From the NCBI GenBank assembly GCA_018292915.2, contig JACVVK020000339.1:627001-691000 (forward strand): DNA of 64,000 nt, given 5' to 3'. Both the position numbers and the translations under genes were made by a program. Below the pieces are notes generated by a model that saw only the letters and a program-made list of their open reading frames with translations, was not told where the DNA came from and did no database searches. This DNA comes from Batillaria attramentaria (lineage: Eukaryota > Mollusca > Gastropoda > Batillariidae). Positions 10,044 through 20,837 of the stretch are shown in pieces (position 1 is the stretch's first letter; every line of letters begins with the position of its first letter).

Positions 10044-10853
10044 CAAGTTCATGGGTAAGGTCACTTTTTGGCAAATCGGGAATTCCCGAGCTTACTCAAC
10101 AACATGACCCCGTTCACGCCAGTAAAGGCACTAACAGAGATACTGATACAACTCGGTGACATTCCTGGCTGCAGAAAACACAAACAACTTCGAGGGATGG
10201 CGAAAAGTTCGTAGCCTCCATAAATTATAAATTTCATTGTCAAACTATATTATCTACCGAACCTGACGCGCTTATGCGTTGCTTTTTCAAACATGTTTTA
10301 CAAAATGTTACGTCAATCGTTTGAGTATTTTTGACACTATTGATCGACAAAGTCAGTTACCCAGGAGCGCTCCACAAAAATGGACGTCATCTCGCCCCGT
10401 GCGGCAGTCCCAGACCTGACAAAGGCTCACGTTCCACTTAAGACATTCATAATGATTTGACAATAACTGACGGCAAGGATGCCCCTTCCCAAAACTTGTG
10501 ACATACGTGATTAACACACCAGGTTGACCATGTCTCTCGGTGGTTGAAGGAACTGAGAAGGGCCGGACAATAGATAGGGCAAACTATCTGACCTTGCAGC
10601 GCAACAAAATCATCACCAAAAGCCGTGTAAAGTGGACCAGAGTTGATCCACCAGGACAGTACTGTTGCCATGGAAACAGTTTTGGGCAAGAAAGATTTTA
10701 TTTCCGGCTTTGAGCCCAAGGAACTTTTAAAGCCATGGTACAATCACAATTACAGCACCACGAGCGGCTATGTCATTGTGTAAATACATTATCAACATCG
10801 CCCTCAGTACACATTTCTCACACACACTTCATAATCATCGCCCTCAGTACACA

Positions 10854-10854
<1 letters not shown>
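10044..10854. other. Intergenic, no gene identified
   Basis: Non-repetitive sequence. A 98-codon open frame on the minus strand (10447-10743) has no recognisable motif, no splice context I can support and no repeat signature. I leave it unassigned. Confidence 0.5.

Positions 10855-10937
<83 letters not shown>
10855..10937. repeat. (CA)n microsatellite
   Basis: About 40 CA units, preceded by a 41-base near-duplication (ATCGCCCTCAGTACACATTTC twice, near 10797 and 10837). Confidence 0.97.
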
Positions 10938-10941
<4 letters not shown>

Positions 10942-10974
10942 TAAACATCACCCTCATTACAAAAACACAAACTT

Positions 10975-11200
10975 TGAGGATATAAACATTGAGAACATAA
11001 CAATTAACATAAAAATTAAGAATATAAACATTGAAAGCATAGACATTTAGAACATAAACACTGAAGACACATACATTGAGAACATAAACATCAAGAACAT
11101 GAACACCGAGGACACAAACATTAACAGCATAAACAAGAAGAACATAAACATTGAGAGCACAGAATGAAGAACATAAACACTGAAGACATAAACATTGATA
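10975..11200. repeat. Degenerate 15-18-bp minisatellite
   Basis: Diverged copies of (A)ACATAAACATTGAGA with AAGAAC/GAAGAC variants. The open frame on the opposite strand is a product of the repeat. Confidence 0.7.
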
Positions 11201-11634
11201 TAGTGCATTGTACAGCAATACCACAACCTGGAAAGTACAATAAGTATGCCCAAGTTGCGAGTACCGTAGGCATACTACAAACACAATTAAATTTTAGAGT
11301 ATAAGTTGACTGCCAAGAGCGAAGAAAGTCACACATCATAACAATGAGAATATTACTGCAATATCAGTATAGAATATAAAGCTTGACAGTTTCAGTAGTT
11401 CTATTTTGTTCTTTTTATTCATTAAACTGTGCATTTTCATGACATTAGGGTGGAAGTGGTAATATTTTGTCTACGGCTTGCCTTTATCAGCGAGTGTGAG
11501 CAATTGATTTAATAGTGGAACTCATGCCCTGCAGCAATCGGGAGTTTTAACAAATAGTCTTCAAACCCGAAATTATCTTTAAACAATCTTTACGTTATAC
11601 ATGTATTATTTTCAAACACTTCCTGTTTCTAAGC

Positions 11635-11869
11635 TTGCAAATACTGGTCGCACAATCTCTGCTTCACTATCGTTTTGAACTGGTTCACGGAATAAATAAT
11701 ACTTTGACGTGTCAGCCCTAGATATGACAAACCTAGATTATATGATAGCGTGTGCACGCTTTTTAACCATGGGAGTTTTATTTGCGTGCTTTCATACAAG
11801 TTCCGACACAGACATGACAATGAGGAAGTAATGTTAACCGACCCAGCATTCACAAGTTGGGTTAATTTG

Positions 11870-11900
<31 letters not shown>

Positions 11901-12205
11901 CATAAAAAAAACATTCTGCGTTTGCCTTCGGAAACGTACCCAGTTCACCAAAAACCATACAAGATAGAGTAGAAGTTTTAACCTTGAGTATTATTTTTTA
12001 AAATTCCAATTGTAATTTATCGCAGATGTCCTGTGAACTCCTTGACCATACTTCACTGCCGTACAACAAGATAGGATGAATACATTTTGTAGAGAGCTCT
12101 AATTTTTGGTCAATCGGCAAATCAAGTTTTCTACACTTTTTTCAATAGTGAAAACATAGTCTTGTTTGCAACAGTGCATTGCATCTTTTCAGCTTTATTA
12201 AATTT
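11635..12205 (-). pseudogene. Non-LTR reverse transcriptase C-terminal remnant
   Basis: Reading the minus strand from 12205, successive frames give KLDLPIDQKLEL, IHPILLYGSEVW, an in-frame stop, KIILKVKTSTLSC, MVFGELG and finally VKQRLCDQYLQ. This order is typical of the region after the reverse transcriptase palm in mollusc and echinoderm LINEs. It is broken by a frameshift in an A6 run near 12150, by a stop codon near 11988 and by a poly(T/A) stretch (about 11872-11899). The upstream RT catalytic region is absent. Confidence 0.65.
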
Positions 12206-12416
12206 GTTATTGAAATTCAAACCCTAACCTCCGAACTTGTTAACCACCCACCCTATTCGCCCGATGTGGCATCGTCTGACTTTCCTCTGTTTTGAAACCT
12301 CACGAGATAACGCCTTTTTCCGTACACGGATCGAAGCATTGCAGAGGCACTTAAAGAGGTGAACGGGCAACTGTGTATAGATAGTTAGGATGGATAGGAT
12401 GGATAGATAGATATAG

Positions 12417-12420
<4 letters not shown>
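12206..12420. other. Intergenic, no gene seen
   Basis: Unremarkable sequence with a short GGATAGAT repeat at about 12387-12420 leading into the GA tract. Confidence 0.5.

Positions 12421-12476
<56 letters not shown>
12421..12476. repeat. (GA)n microsatellite
   Basis: About 28 GA units. Confidence 0.97.
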
Positions 12477-12479
<3 letters not shown>

Positions 12480-12686
12480 ATATTTATTCATATAAACCAC
12501 CTCCACCTGATGATGTGATATGTGTAATAAGTGTTTTCTGGTCTCCCTGTTTGGCAATACGTGATGGAAGAGAACGTGAAACTCCGATTTCCGAGATTTG
12601 TTTTCTAGTAGATTCTTTTCGGGGTCAGCATGAGTAAAGGACGATTTGTTTTCCCCGACAGAATGAGCCCAGGATTTCCTTATATA

Positions 12687-12791
12687 TACCCACCAATTCT
12701 GATCGAGATGTGAGAACTCTTAAGTTAGGTTTTATCGCGCGCGACCATGAACACTGCTCATTTATATTTATAGATTAACAGTGTCTGTCTG

Positions 12792-12859
<68 letters not shown>

Positions 12860-12917
12860 CGCGCGCACGATAAAACCTTATTTAGAGTTCTCAAATTGCG
12901 ATCAAAATTGGTGGCTG
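12687..12917. repeat. Imperfect inverted repeat flanking a (TG)n(CG)n tract
   Basis: The left arm (about 12690-12745: CCAATTCTGATCG...GAGAACTC...GGTTTTATCG) is matched by its complement at about 12862-12917. The loop holds (TG)n at 12797-12851 running into (CG)n to about 12867, a tract with Z-DNA potential. Confidence 0.75.
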
Positions 12918-13150
12918 TATTCTGTGGAACCCCGGTCTCGTTCTAGCGGAAAGAGAAAAATGGGGAAAATCGTAGTTTAACGTTCTTTTCCACTACGTAT
13001 CGCCAGACAGTGAGACCAGAAAACGCAGTTTAGAGTTCTCACATCGCGATCGAAATTGATAGCTGTACTCAGGGGGACCCCGGCAAAAAGTATGGCGGAA
13101 AAAAATCTAAAAACATCGGAGTTTAACATCCTTTTCCACTACGTATCGCC
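12880..13150. repeat. ~126-bp diverged tandem duplication
   Basis: Both halves contain TTTAGAGTTCTCA..TTGCGATC or the like, then a GACCCCGG or AACCCCGG block, then GTTTAAC..CCTTTTCCAC or GTTTAACGTTCTTTTCCAC and ACGTATCGCCA. The GTTTAAC..TTTTCCACTACGT part resembles the SINE 3' region read backwards, so a decayed SINE may be included. Confidence 0.7.
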
Positions 13151-13194
13151 AAATAGGGGGATCTGAAAACACTTACCAGCCAGGTCACACTTTA

Positions 13195-13265
13195 ATAATG
13201 ATAATAATGAGTTTTGTAAAGACGCTTTACCCAGTTTCATGAATCGGCTCAAAGCGCCGCGAACT
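13195..13265 (-). mobile_element. LINE 3' tail (minus strand)
   Basis: The complement reads GGCGCTTTGAGCCGATTC...AAAGCGTC...CATTATTATCATTATTA, the same plan (GC-rich hairpin, then ATT-like tail) as the LINE ends at 9.05 and 33.1 kb. No coding part is attached. Confidence 0.5.
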
Positions 13266-13840
13266 GAACCCAACACGCATGCTCACGTGAATCACACGCA
13301 TTCTCTCACACACTGGACATAAACACATTACAATCACGTGGTGCGAAGGGTCAGATCAGCTATTTAAATTTCGGGATTTAGAATTGCATTTATTTTTCAG
13401 ATTTGGTGGGCTGAACATTTCCAAAGCAAACTTTCTACACAGATCACATTATCAGCCCGGGGACACCAGCTAGTTGAAAAGTAAATGACCAAATCTTTCC
13501 TGCAGTGTAATCTTTATGTGGAGGCTACAAACTCGTTTCCCATCCCTCGTAAATGGCGAGCAACTCAACTGTCAAACAATAATATTAATAACTCACCTGG
13601 CGTGAAGTGTCCACTGGGTTGCGTCAATATGGCGGAGTGAGTTGTCAGAACAGACGAGAAACTTCCTGGTTGTTTCGTGTCAACAGAAATCGTGCGAAAG
13701 AGATACTGCACCCAACCTGCTACGCAACCTGTCAGCAAGAAGCGAATTAAGCCAAGCGTATCACCCTCGCGCGCTGTGGAAAGTAGGCCACCCCCTTTTC
13801 AGCAAGGAATCCACCCGCGCGACGCGTTGTTCGGTAAGGC
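13266..13840. other. Intergenic, no gene supported
   Basis: Mixed-composition sequence. Two overlapping open frames at 13642-14240 run into the TIR element and have no domain. Confidence 0.45.
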
Positions 13841-14871
13841 CTCGGTCACAACCGGCCGCACGATTTTTTTATGCTTGCGATCTCCACGAAATGTCTGCGG
13901 CCTGCGGCTTCTACGATCTGGAAAAAAAAAATTAAGGTTGCAAATCGTGCGTACGATATACGTGCGATGCGGTACGTTCCCCGCAAGTCTCGCACGGGTA
14001 ACGTCTTGCGATTTCAGTTGGTCAAAAATCGTACGACGGCCGTACGGATCGTACGTTGTCCTCGCAGTTATCGTACGGAGGTCGTACGCCTTCGTACGAT
14101 GTTCGTGCGATGTTGACGATGTTTGCACGGGCTATACGGGTGTCGTGCGTGCGCCGTACGGCTATCGTAAGTGCTCTGTACGCGTGGTGTGCATCGGTCG
14201 TTCGACGGCCATGGCCGACGCGCGTTTTTCATGCATATAGGGACCAGCCTACATACGAGTATATACATGTTGTTTGTTTATGGAAAGAAGACATCAGAGG
14301 ATTTGGATATTATTAACAGAGAGTTTGACAAATCTATGGACACGTACACAACTTGACAGACACTGACACAGCACTGCAACACTTCTACATTGCACACCAA
14401 CATCCCTCGGGCCCGCACCTGGTCTTGCGTCAGCCTTGCGGAGCACTCACGGAGCACGTGCGTGCATCGTGGGAACATCGTACTACCGACTTGCGGTCTG
14501 TGATCACGTGCGGCCATCGTGCGGTCTTCGTGGGAAGCACGCAAGACAACCGTGCGTCACTTGTGCGTTCATCGTGCGGCCGCCGTGCGGCCATCGTGAC
14601 CTATTTTTCTCGCCCCGAGAGGTCAAAGTCGTACGATGCACTTGCGGCAATCGTGTGTTGGCCGTACAGTGGCCGTGCGGCCAACGCAAGTGTGTAAAAA
14701 ATCGCAGGTGATCGTAGAGTTTGTTGATCATGTCGAAAACCGGCCGCAGCGCTCTGCGGCCTCCTTGCGACCTGGAAATTCCGCTGGACGCCCGTGCGCC
14801 GTTCGCAAGATTTGCCACGATTTTTGGCCGTAGACCCGCCGTAGGAGCCCGTACGGCCGGTTGTGACCGTA
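13841..14871. mobile_element. CpG-rich non-autonomous TIR element, ~1.03 kb
   Basis: The ends are inverted: CGGTCACAACCGGCCG at 13843-13858 and its complement CGGCCGGTTGTGACCG at 14854-14869. The interior is packed with CGTACG, CGTGCGGCC and ATCGTGCG words, far denser in CpG than surrounding DNA. A more AT-rich ~180-base stretch (about 14230-14410) interrupts it. There is no transposase. Target duplication is not resolved. Interior CpG richness makes all frames look open, but none is convincing protein. Confidence 0.75.
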
Positions 14872-15129
14872 GCTTAACGGTTGTGAACGAAGCGGGGACA
14901 TCAGTAGCAATTAATCTCTCGGTTTTTTGGGGTTTTTTCCCCCCCGACAGATTCCATGTATTAGGCGTTAGTGGTATGGGAGTTTCAGAACAAGATCAAA
15001 AGATGTAACAATTAAATGCGAGAAGGGATACCTGTGACCGGGGAAATGTACCCGAAACCCAGAGATCAGTTCCACAGTAGTGCGATATACTAACCTTGCA
15101 GACTGACTGCGAACCGCCCGAGTACTTGG

Positions 15130-15130
15130 A

Positions 15131-15188
<58 letters not shown>
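15130..15188. repeat. (CA)n microsatellite
   Basis: About 29 CA units at the left edge of segmental-duplication unit A1. Confidence 0.95.
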
Positions 15189-15190
<2 letters not shown>

Positions 15191-15639
15191 ATAACAACGA
15201 CAATTGGAAACAAAGGCGACAACGACGTGAACTGCAGTACGTGTGGTGTCACAGTGTGAGTGGGAATGGATGCTGTGTAACAAACGTTATGATGTGGAAA
15301 CACAGACACACAGCAATGTGTAGATTTCGTCACGACAACGGACAGACATGAAACCAGTGACAAGACAGAATCGTACAAGAAATCTTTTCCACAACAAACA
15401 CTCAAGTCAGGATTTGGTTCAGTTTCCAAAGTGTTATTGAAAATACATGTTCAAAAGTATCTGTATACCATGTAACAACGAGAAATAAAAAATAAAAAAA
15501 ACAATCCGTCTGATTTGTTATGGGGTCAGAAAAATGTCCCGGCATTAATCCACCCACCCACCCACCACCACCATTCCAACTATGCTAAAATAACAGAAAC
15601 ACGAGGGCCCTAGCTGACCACCAAAACCATAAACATTAC

Positions 15640-15925
15640 TGACAATGTATCAACATAACCTATCAGCATAATCTACCAACATAACCTATCAACATAATCT
15701 ATCAACATAATCTATCAACATAATCTATCAACATAACCTATCAACATAATCTATCAACATAATCTATCAACATAATCTATCAACATAACCTATCAACATA
15801 ATCTGTCAAAATCATCTGTCAACTTAACCTATCAACATAATCCATCAACATAACCTATCAACATAACCTATCAACATAATCCATCAACATAACCTATCAA
15901 CATAACCTATCAACATAATCTATCC
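15640..15925. repeat. 13-bp minisatellite (AACATAATCTATC)
   Basis: About 22 copies with CC/TC variants. It is absent at the equivalent place in the second copy of the duplication, so it expanded after duplication or was lost from the other copy. Confidence 0.95.
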
Positions 15926-16129
15926 AAACAGCTAAAGCTGAACATTGAACAAATCAACCATGACCCACCTGAAATTGGAAGTACTACATGTCTTACAGTT
16001 TGACACTGTTTTGCTGCTATTTACAGTATTTAGAATATTTGACAATGACAATAACAACAATACAGTATTTTCATTGTTTGCAATATTCACGGTAGTAATA
16101 AAACAATTAAACAATTACATTTTCCCATT

Positions 16130-16395
16130 GTTTCGTACAGTATTTACAATGTTTGTACAGTATTTACAATGTTAGTACAGTATTTACGATGTTTGTACAT
16201 TATTTACAATGTTTGTACTGTATTTACAACGTTTACACAGTATTTACAATATCTGTACAACATTTACAATGCTTGTACAGTATTTACAAAGTTTGTATAA
16301 TATTTAAAATGTTTGTACAGTATACACAATGTATGCACAATATTTACAATGTATGTACAGTATTTACAATGTTTGTACAGTACAGTATTTCCACT
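16130..16395. repeat. 20-bp minisatellite (CAGTATTTACAATGTTTGTA)
   Basis: About 13 diverged copies. Copy 2 of the segment has only a few scattered units near 45850-45930. Confidence 0.9.
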
Positions 16396-17443
16396 CCATA
16401 AAGCAACGACAGTACAGTGTATGGGATGACAGTTGCTAGTTTCTGTCTGTGGGAGATTTCTTCTCTGATCACAAACAGTCTCTATCGCCATGTTTGTCTA
16501 TCCACCAACTGTCGTCAAGGTTTTAATTACCGAGTCAGACTGGGCCATCTCATAATAACACCAGCATAGTGCCGGCTGTACAAACAAACAAACAAATTTT
16601 GTTTTGACAACAAATCACAAAGTCGGTACTCGTGTGGTCACGTGTTTCTGTCCACGAACCATCTTCCTCTCAACCTAGTCTGTTTCCACGGACCATCTTT
16701 CAATCATTCGTTATTCGCCATTTTGCTTTTACCCTGTGATTTAATTGACGTCTGTGTCAGTTTCCTACTCAACTTTCCCTGTAAGATAGTGTAGTTTTAA
16801 TTTGACTAAAGCATTGTCTACAGTATTTGGTTCAATCAGGCGTTTAGCTTCTCAATATTGTTATACTGCTTTTTCACAACCTAATTCAACATGTCCGTGA
16901 TATCTGATGTTTTAACAGTCACTGGCATGGTCATTGGGCATGACATCAGTTGTTGATGACGATGAAGCTGCTGTTGATGACGATGGTGAAGATGAGGATG
17001 ATGGATGCCGTAACGGACATTCTATTTACTAACTGTATGGGTCAATATTTGATTCAGCACTGTAAGTACAGGAAATACTGACGGTAGGAAGCCGTAACTC
17101 CGGAGATTTTCTCCCTTGGTATGAAGACGGTGTCTAAGGAGGATTCGTTACGAGTCAAACTATTTTACACACACACACACACACGCACACACGCACGCAC
17201 GCATGCACGCACGCACACACACACACACACACGAAATTCTCACTATGTAGAAAGATGGCGACAAGGACCAGAGACAGGACGAGGAACAGTTAGTATTATT
17301 TTAGTGTGTTGGATAATTTACACGTGACAACAGAAACTTTCACACTACGTGTATAACGGGCAGGACGGTTTGGTGGTGTCTGTTTTACTAACAACATGCA
17401 TGTTTACATCACTCTGTGTGTGTGTGTGTGTGTGTGTGTGCAG

Positions 17444-17683
17444 ATTGATGTTGAAGGTCACGAGGGTCACGTGCTGGCGGGTGCTGAGCGGCTGTTCCCC
17501 CTGGTGGGGCTTGGGCGGGAGCATGTGAAGCGTCTGCCGGACTATGGCGGCCGTAGTATTGTGGACTTTATGCACAAGTTTAACATGACGCCGTACAATC
17601 TGATGACGGGGAAACCACTACACGAGGACGACTGGCTCAAGTGGCCATTCACTGTACTGTGGAAAAAACACACCTCTACATAG
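17444..17683 (+). pseudogene. Duplicated last exon of the FkbM-type methyltransferase
   Basis: A splice acceptor (TGTGCAG at 17437-17443) is followed by an 80-codon open exon starting IDVEGHEGHVLAGAERLF and ending FTVLWKKHTST then stop. It is the counterpart of 30294-30548 but lacks 15 bases (HQMDI codons), and W-to-G and E-to-G type changes are seen just after (VGLGRE versus VWLEWE). The upstream exon with the SAM-binding domain is not present before it; unit A DNA lies there instead. It is therefore an orphan exon, probably non-functional unless spliced to something outside the window. Confidence 0.85.
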
Positions 17684-18110
17684 CAGGTCTTGTGAATTCC
17701 CCGCCCTTCTCCATCATTATCTCCCTTCACTGTACTGTGGAAAAAACACACCTCTACATAGCAGGTCTTGTGAATTCCCCGCCCCTTTCCATCATTATCT
17801 CCCTTCACTGTATAAAACACACCTCTACATAGCAGGTCTTGTGAATTCCCCGCCCCTTTCCATCATTATCTCCCTTCACTGTACTGTGGAAAAAACACAC
17901 CTCTACATAGCAGGTCTTTTGAATTCCCCGCCCCTTTCCATCATTATCTCCCTTCACTGTATAAAACACACCTCTACATAGCAGGTCTTGTGAATTCCCC
18001 GCCCCTTTCCATCATTATCTCCCTTCACTGTATAAAACATACCTCTACATAGCAGGTCTTGTGAATTCCCCGCCCCTCTCCATCATTATCTCCCTTCATT
18101 GTTTTGTAGT
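17655..18110 (+). repeat. ~60-85-bp tandem repeat that copies the stop codon and 3' UTR
   Basis: About six units, each containing ACACACCTCTACATAGCAGG, i.e. the last codons plus TAG of the exon, then GAATTCCCCGCCCC and ATCATTATCTCCCTTCACTG. Longer units also include TACTGTGGAAAAAAC. A parallel array follows the intact gene at 30515-31112. Confidence 0.93.
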
Positions 18111-18229
18111 AAAACACACTTTTCCATAGCGGGTATTGAGACCCCCACCCCGGCACCCCCAGTGTATTGTGGAAAAAGCAAATGTTGAGGACTTGTGGAA
18201 GGCCAGACTAAACAAAACAAAACAATACA

Positions 18230-18345
18230 CTGTACCTTCTCTCTCTCTGTCTCTCCTTCCGTACCATCCATCTTGCCTCTTCCTTTTTCATCTCCACTCC
18301 CCCCGCCCCCCTCCCCCTCCCCCCCCCCCCCTTTTTCATGTTCAC
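18230..18345. repeat. CT/C-rich low-complexity block
   Basis: TCTCTCTCT then C-rich runs within duplication unit B. Counterpart at 31245-31350. No coding signal. Confidence 0.8.
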
Positions 18346-18654
18346 GTTCTGATGGCAGAGTGTGGCTGCTCTGTGTGGAAACAAATTGTCTCCCTTTCCA
18401 CTCCGTCCCCCTCACGGCCGGTTCTCCCCCTTTTGCTCCCTTACCTGTTGTCGCGAGTTTGGGACTTTTTGTTGTTGTCGCCAGCTTACTGTGTAACACT
18501 AATTGTTAATGTCTGTTGAATAATTGTTTTTTTTTCCCGAGGGTAAAATGAAAGGTTCTGATTTCGTTGACAATAAATGTGTTCATTTACTTCTACTTAA
18601 CGTATACTTTCAAGAGCAGTCTTTTTAGACACCCCCCTCCCCCCCCCCCAACCT

Positions 18655-18752
18655 GTCTTGGGCCAAATATTTGTGCTGACCTTTTCCTCGTTGCCTCGTC
18701 TTTGATATCACCCACCATGGTGGAAAAGGACGTTAAAATCCAAACCCCCCCC
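18655..18752 (+). mobile_element. SINE 3' fragment
   Basis: It contains GGCCAAATATTTGTGCTGAC, GATATCACC and GGAAAAGGACGTTAAA without the tRNA-like head. It is shared with the copy at 31708-31805, so it predates the segmental duplication. Confidence 0.85.
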
Positions 18753-18762
18753 CCCTTCCCCG

Positions 18763-18765
<3 letters not shown>

Positions 18766-18819
<54 letters not shown>

Positions 18820-18873
18820 ACAAACTGTGGATTTGTTTCAGCATGACAGTGACTGACTGACGGAGCGATACTC

Positions 18874-18922
<49 letters not shown>

Positions 18923-18976
18923 ACAAACTGTAGATTTGTTTCAGCATGACAGTGACTGACTGACGGAGCGATACTC

Positions 18977-19033
<57 letters not shown>

Positions 19034-19087
19034 ACAAACTGTAGATTTGTTTCAGCATGACAGTGACTGACTGACGGAGCGATACTC

Positions 19088-19136
<49 letters not shown>

Positions 19137-19204
19137 ACAAACTGTAGATTTGTTTCAGCATCAGTCTGCATGACAGTGACTGACTGACGGAGCGATACTC
19201 CATG
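18766..19204. repeat. Compound repeat: (TG)n plus ~62-bp unit, four copies
   Basis: Each unit is a long (TG)n followed by AGGACAAACTGTAGATTTG, TTTCAGCATGACAGTGACTG and GCGATACTCCATG. The fourth has a small internal change (CATCAGTCTGCATGAC). Duplication copy B2 has only one unit (31823-31911), so amplification to four is specific to copy B1. Confidence 0.95.
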
Positions 19205-19319
19205 TAAACTGCCACTACTAAAGGGTATTTCTGGTGTATCTCCCACTGTACAGATCTTGACCGCACGTGATATTCATACCTGTATTCTCCCTAGTGCCAC
19301 TGACATCTTCTATGTCCTG

Positions 19320-19490
19320 TTGGAAAGCCGGGGTAGCCGAGCGGTAGAGAGTTGGACTTTCAATGCCTCGGGTCGTGAGTTCGACATCCGGATGGAGCCA
19401 AGTATTTGTGCTAATCTTTTTCTCCTTGTCCCGTCGTTGAGAACACCCTTACGTGGTGGAAAAGGACGTTAAACTCCCAAACACCTACCC
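19320..19490 (+). mobile_element. tRNA-derived SINE
   Basis: The head GGGGTAGCCGAGCGGTAGAG, then GTCGTGAGTTCGACATCCGG, body AGTATTTGTGCTAATC and GGAAAAGGACGTTAAACTCC. It matches the copy at 33160-33325 nearly base for base because both are in the segmental duplication. Confidence 0.87.
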
Positions 19491-19499
19491 ACCCTCCTT

Positions 19500-19970
19500 C
19501 CTCTCAGTCATACCTCCTACTTCCTGCAATATGATGTACATGTACCTCCTACTTCCTGTACCACATACCTCTTCTGTAGCTCATACCTCCTACTGCTGTA
19601 GTTCATACCTCCTACTTCCTGTACCACATACATCTTACTTCTGTAGCCCATACCTCCTACTTCTGTAGCTCATACCTCCTACTTCCTGTACCATATACCT
19701 CCTACTTCTGTACCTCACACCTCCTACTTCCTGTACCACATACCTCCTACTTCTGTAGCTCATACCTCCTACTTCTGTAGCTCACACTTCCTACTTCCTG
19801 TACCACATTCATCTTACTTCTGTAGCTCATACCTCCTACTTCTGTAGCTCATACCTCATACTTCCTGTACCACATACCTCCTACTTCTGTAGCTCACACC
19901 TCCTACTTCCTGTACCACATACCTCCTACTTCTGTAGCTCATACCTCCTACTTCCTGTACCTCATACCTC
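19500..19970. repeat. ~22-bp minisatellite (CATACCTCCTACTTCTGTAG)
   Basis: About 20 units alternating CTTCTGTAGCT and CTTCCTGTACCACAT. It runs up to the stop codon (CTA at 19971-19973 on this strand) of the minus-strand gene, whose final codons read CTACTTCTTGCC and resemble the unit. Confidence 0.92.
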
Positions 19971-20130
19971 CTACTTCTTGCCAACGACCGGTTCAGTGTA
20001 GACCAAACGGTACACAGTGCGACCTTGACATTGCGTGCGCTCCAGGTTGCTATGGTACTTGTGGATGGCGTCCGAGTTGGTCATGTCATGAAGACCGATA
20101 TTACTGTGTATCTGGCGGTACACGCTGTCC

Positions 20131-20590
20131 TGTAACAAACACAGTGAGTTAGCCAATATTGTCCTACAAACTGTCCTATAACAAACACAGGGAGTTAGCC
20201 AACTGTCCTACACACTGTCCTATAACAAACACAGGCAGTTAGCGAACAGTGTCCTAAAACAAACACAGGGAGTTAGCCAGCACTGTCCTACAAACTGTCC
20301 TACAACAAACACAGACAGTTAGCGAACAGTGTCCTACAAACTGTCCTAAAACAAACACAGGGAGTTAGCCAACACTGTCCCACAAACTGTCCTATAATAA
20401 ACAAAGGCAGTAAGCGAATATTGTCCTACACACTGTCCTATAACAAACACAGGGAGTTAGCCAACACTGTTCTACACACTGTCTTATAACAAACACAGGC
20501 AGTTAGCGAACATTGTCCTACAAACTGTCCTATAACAAACACAGGAGTTAGCTGTCCTGACACTGTCCTATAACAAACACAGGGAGTAAG
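20131..20590 (-). repeat. Tandem repeat of an intron end / splice acceptor
   Basis: About ten units of ~38-70 bases containing ACTGTCCTATAACAAACACAG and GTTAGCCAACA. On the minus strand each unit carries TTTGTTATAGGACAG, i.e. a copy of the acceptor and the first bases of exon c (true acceptor GTTACAG/GACAGC at 20130). The array therefore grew out of the exon edge. Confidence 0.88.
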
Positions 20591-20599
20591 CCAACACTG

Positions 20600-20615
20600 C
20601 GCACGCACGCACACA

Positions 20616-20646
<31 letters not shown>

Positions 20647-20659
20647 GCGCGCGCACGCA
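20600..20659. repeat. (CA)n(CG)n tract
   Basis: Alternating purine-pyrimidine tract turning from CA into CG, with Z-DNA potential. It lies inside the intron of the broken gene. Confidence 0.9.
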
Positions 20660-20837
20660 CTGTAACCTTTCTAATGAGTGAGGATTGGGCGTGGTTCTTG
20701 TGAGAGAGAGTAAAGGTAGCATTATTGGTCGGTGTTTTACCGTGAAGCTGTGCAACTGTTCCTGGTTCTGGATGAGTGTGTCCCAGGTTCGTTCGTTCTT
20801 CGCCTCCACTATATAGCACGCCTCAGTCCCCACAAAC

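Larger units (their letters stand above)
15190..17165. repeat. Segmental duplication unit A, copy 1
   Basis: Non-coding segment matching 44190-46925 in order and orientation: GACGTGAACTGCAGTACGTG near 15225/44208, GCTGAACATTGAAC or its variant near 15935/44530, CAGTACAGTGTATGGGATG near 16410/45940, and GATGACGATGAAGCTGC near 16957/46717. Each copy carries its own minisatellites. Copy 1 ends in a (CA)n tract where copy 2 runs on toward the NTPase gene. Confidence 0.9.
17166..19650. repeat. Segmental duplication unit B, copy 1
   Basis: It matches 29975-33567: same intron piece (GAAATTCTCACTATGTAG), FkbM last exon, 3' UTR array, CT-rich block, SINE fragment, (TG)n block, full SINE and CCTACTTCTG minisatellite in the same order. 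The left breakpoint lies inside a (CA/CG)n tract at 17165-17232, where unit A also ends. Confidence 0.92.

Noticed and set aside
10447..10743. 98-codon minus-strand frame as a gene
   Set aside because: No motif, no splice partners and no repeat relationship; support is insufficient.
13642..14697. Arg/Val-rich open frames in the CpG-rich element
   Set aside because: Overlapping frames on both strands arise from stop-poor CpG words, and the TIRs identify the region as a non-coding element.
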